64,000 nucleotides of DNA from assembly GCA_937981985.1 (NCBI GenBank), contig CALJNB010000019.1, positions 1 to 64,000 of the forward strand. The letters are read 5' to 3'. The notes under the pieces were generated by a model. The model did not search any database. It was given only the letters and a program-made list of their open reading frames with translations, and was not told the DNA's origin. This document shows positions 62,842-64,000 of the stretch, piece by piece. The DNA is from an uncultured bacterium (GTDB lineage: Bacteria; Myxococcota_A; Bradymonadia; Bradymonadales; Bradymonadaceae). The position numbers and the translations under genes are program-made. Position 1 is the stretch's first letter. Every line of letters starts with the position of its first letter.

Positions 62842-64000
62842 CTATTTATTAAATTCGGCGATTTTCGATAACATGGCATCCTGAATGTTCCTCATACGGG
62901 CCGCGTGAATGGGTGGATCGTTGAACAAAATGGAATAGGCCACACGTCGGCCCGATTTAGTTTTAAGATACCCGCTTAGTGCAGAAACAACAGAAAGAGT
63001 TCCGGTTTTCGCTCTCGCGTTCCCTTTCGCCGACCCCTTAGTCAAACGACCGCGAAGCGTTCCGTCCGCCCCTGCGACTGCCAACGAGGCTGCATATTCG
63101 GGATAGGTATGGTGTGTTGACATATAAGAAAGGACATCGACGATCTGTCTTGGTGATAACAAGTTGCCCACATAAAGGCCGCTACCATTAAGTTGTTTAA
63201 ACCCCTTTGCATCGGTCACTTTTTCCATAAAGTTTTGAACAATCTCTTGCGACTTTTCGAGCGAAGTCTTTGCCATATTATCTGCGCCGATGAGCTGATA
63301 AATTTGTTCTGCAATAAAGTTATTACTGAATTTATTCATCATCATGATCGCGTACCAGAGCGGTTCTGAAAGATGAAAGTGGAGCGTTTTAGCGTCGTCG
63401 GGACGTACACCGGTTCGCAGTTTACCGCTAACTTTAATGCCTACGCCTTCCAGTGCGTGCTTAAAAACATTAGCGCCATAGACGCTAGGGTAGTCAACTC
63501 GCTTACGAATAACCCCTTGAGAAGCACGTTCTCCGATGGTTCCTGAAAGTGTAATCTTGGTCCCATTCTTAGTTTTCACCGCCTTAGAAATAATCTTCGT
63601 CCGGCCGCCTTTTACGGTTTGAACCGTCCCGCTGAATGTGACATGGTCATTTGGAGGCCGCATAAAAATCGTCGCATTCTCCCCAATATTTTGAGGCTCA
63701 ACAACCATCGCGACGTGATTGTAATTAACACTGAACGAACTTATATCGGGTCGGTAAGATGCATCCTCATCAAACTGCCCAAACCCCGGCGGAAGGGTGT
63801 CTCCAAAACTACTCACGTCAACAATGATGCCCCCGCTAATAGACTTGACTCCCAATTGCTTTAGACGAATCGCCCATTCAAGAACATGATTGTAACGAAT
63901 CAAAGGATCGCCATCGCTTTTTAAATATAAAGTATTTACGTTCCCACCTTCGAAACTACCGGCAGAAATTCGGGTCGCCCACGCTTTTTCAGCGCCGAGT
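62842..64000 (-). CDS. dacB: D-alanyl-D-alanine carboxypeptidase, PBP4/DacB type (N-terminus beyond window)
   Basis: The frame is open from the window edge; an apparent start at 63903 is only an internal TTG, since the upstream sequence continues in frame with YLKSDGDPLIRYN, a PBP4 feature. In the 386 visible residues I see SNN in NKFSNNFIAEQIYQ and KTGT in RAKTGTLSVVSALSGYL, the second and third active-site motifs, and the PBP4 motif YVGNLLSPRQIVDVL. The SxxK motif must lie beyond the edge. It cuts the terminal D-Ala or peptide cross-links of peptidoglycan in the periplasm. Confidence 0.9.
   Translation of the reverse strand, partial: LGAEKAWATRISAGSFEGGNVNTLYLKSDGDPLIRYNHVLEWAIRLKQLGVKSISGGIIVDVSSFGDTLPPGFGQFDEDASYRPDISSFSVNYNHVAMVVEPQNIGENATIFMRPPNDHVTFSGTVQTVKGGRTKIISKAVKTKNGTKITLSGTIGERASQGVIRKRVDYPSVYGANVFKHALEGVGIKVSGKLRTGVRPDDAKTLHFHLSEPLWYAIMMMNKFSNNFIAEQIYQLIGADNMAKTSLEKSQEIVQNFMEKVTDAKGFKQLNGSGLYVGNLLSPRQIVDVLSYMSTHHTYPEYAASLAVAGADGTLRGRLTKGSAKGNARAKTGTLSVVSALSGYLKTKSGRRVAYSILFNDPPIHAARMRNIQDAMLSKIAEFNK

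Noticed and set aside
62842-63903. Taking the TTG at 63903 as start of the DacB-type gene
   Set aside because: The frame stays open to the window edge with family-like sequence, so the gene is partial at 64000, not short.

Overview
The window looks like chromosomal sequence of a moderately AT-leaning (by eye, not computed) Gram-negative bacterium of the Myxococcota / former Deltaproteobacteria type. The signs are a MYXO-CTERM-like C-terminal sorting signal (gene ending at 11585), MopE-like Cys/Asp motifs in exported lipoproteins, Asp-rich low-complexity linkers after lipoboxes, a Ser/Thr kinase with a periplasmic tail, a DUF4388 receiver-TPR protein, an ATP synthase cluster reduced to I-a-c, and many outer-surface lipoproteins. 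I see no rRNA or tRNA gene, CRISPR array, transposase, prophage or recognisable defence island. Many genes start with TTG, often inside a TTGA stop/start overlap.

Layout. 1-8.9 kb (minus strand): part of a Cys-rich lipoprotein, then a type IV pilus tip operon transcribed from 8881 to 454 with 1-4 nt overlaps throughout (GspH/FimU, PilV, PilW, PilX, PilY1 and a lipoprotein of unknown function). 9.0-11.6 kb: an outer-membrane beta-barrel gene coupled to a 13-haem c-type cytochrome, a possible electron conduit. 11.6-15.0 kb: MYXO-CTERM protein, J-domain protein, nucleotidyltransferase and a MopE-like lipoprotein. 15.2-20.8 kb: membrane-anchored glutaredoxin, MazG-like protein, a helicase-associated (XPB/Ssl2-like) protein, NCS1 permease and a SurA-like lipoprotein. 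20.9-25.5 kb: gyrB, a membrane protein and a Ser/Thr kinase, all translationally coupled.

25.5-40.3 kb is metabolic and housekeeping: dihydrolipoyl dehydrogenase, tryptophan 2,3-dioxygenase, MutM, a SurA/PpiC-PdxA pair, a degenerate Fic protein, an S9 peptidase, TsaD with a receiver-domain protein, and a three-gene kynurenine-pathway operon (3-hydroxyanthranilate dioxygenase, ACMS decarboxylase, cyclase-family formamidase candidate). With the dioxygenase at 27.5 kb this covers four tryptophan-catabolic steps; kynurenine monooxygenase and kynureninase are not in the window. 40.5-43.1 kb: atpI-like, atpB, atpE, a clear terminator and a rhomboid protease.

43.1-57.2 kb is rich in exported proteins: two tandem papain-like lipoproteins with P-domains, a strongly basic secreted protein, a membrane glycosyltransferase-like pair, a class III aminotransferase, a beta-propeller lipoprotein, two metallo-beta-lactamase-fold hydrolases, a thrombospondin-3/vWA lipoprotein, and a lipoprotein with two fused alkaline phosphatase domains of which the second has lost its active site. 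57.2-64 kb: enoyl-CoA hydratase, a 51-aa ORF, an ECF sigma factor operon with an embedded 39-aa ORF and a three-repeat anti-sigma-like protein, a DUF4336 protein, a CPBP intramembrane protease, a YCII-like protein, a 54-aa membrane protein and the C-terminal part of a PBP4/DacB-type carboxypeptidase.

The least-described items are the sigma / micropeptide / triple-repeat module, the half-dead double phosphatase, the His-less Fic protein, the receiver with Glu at its phosphorylation site, and a tandem AAGCTT promoter element shared by two Cys-rich lipoprotein genes. No single complete new system is proven; these are leads.
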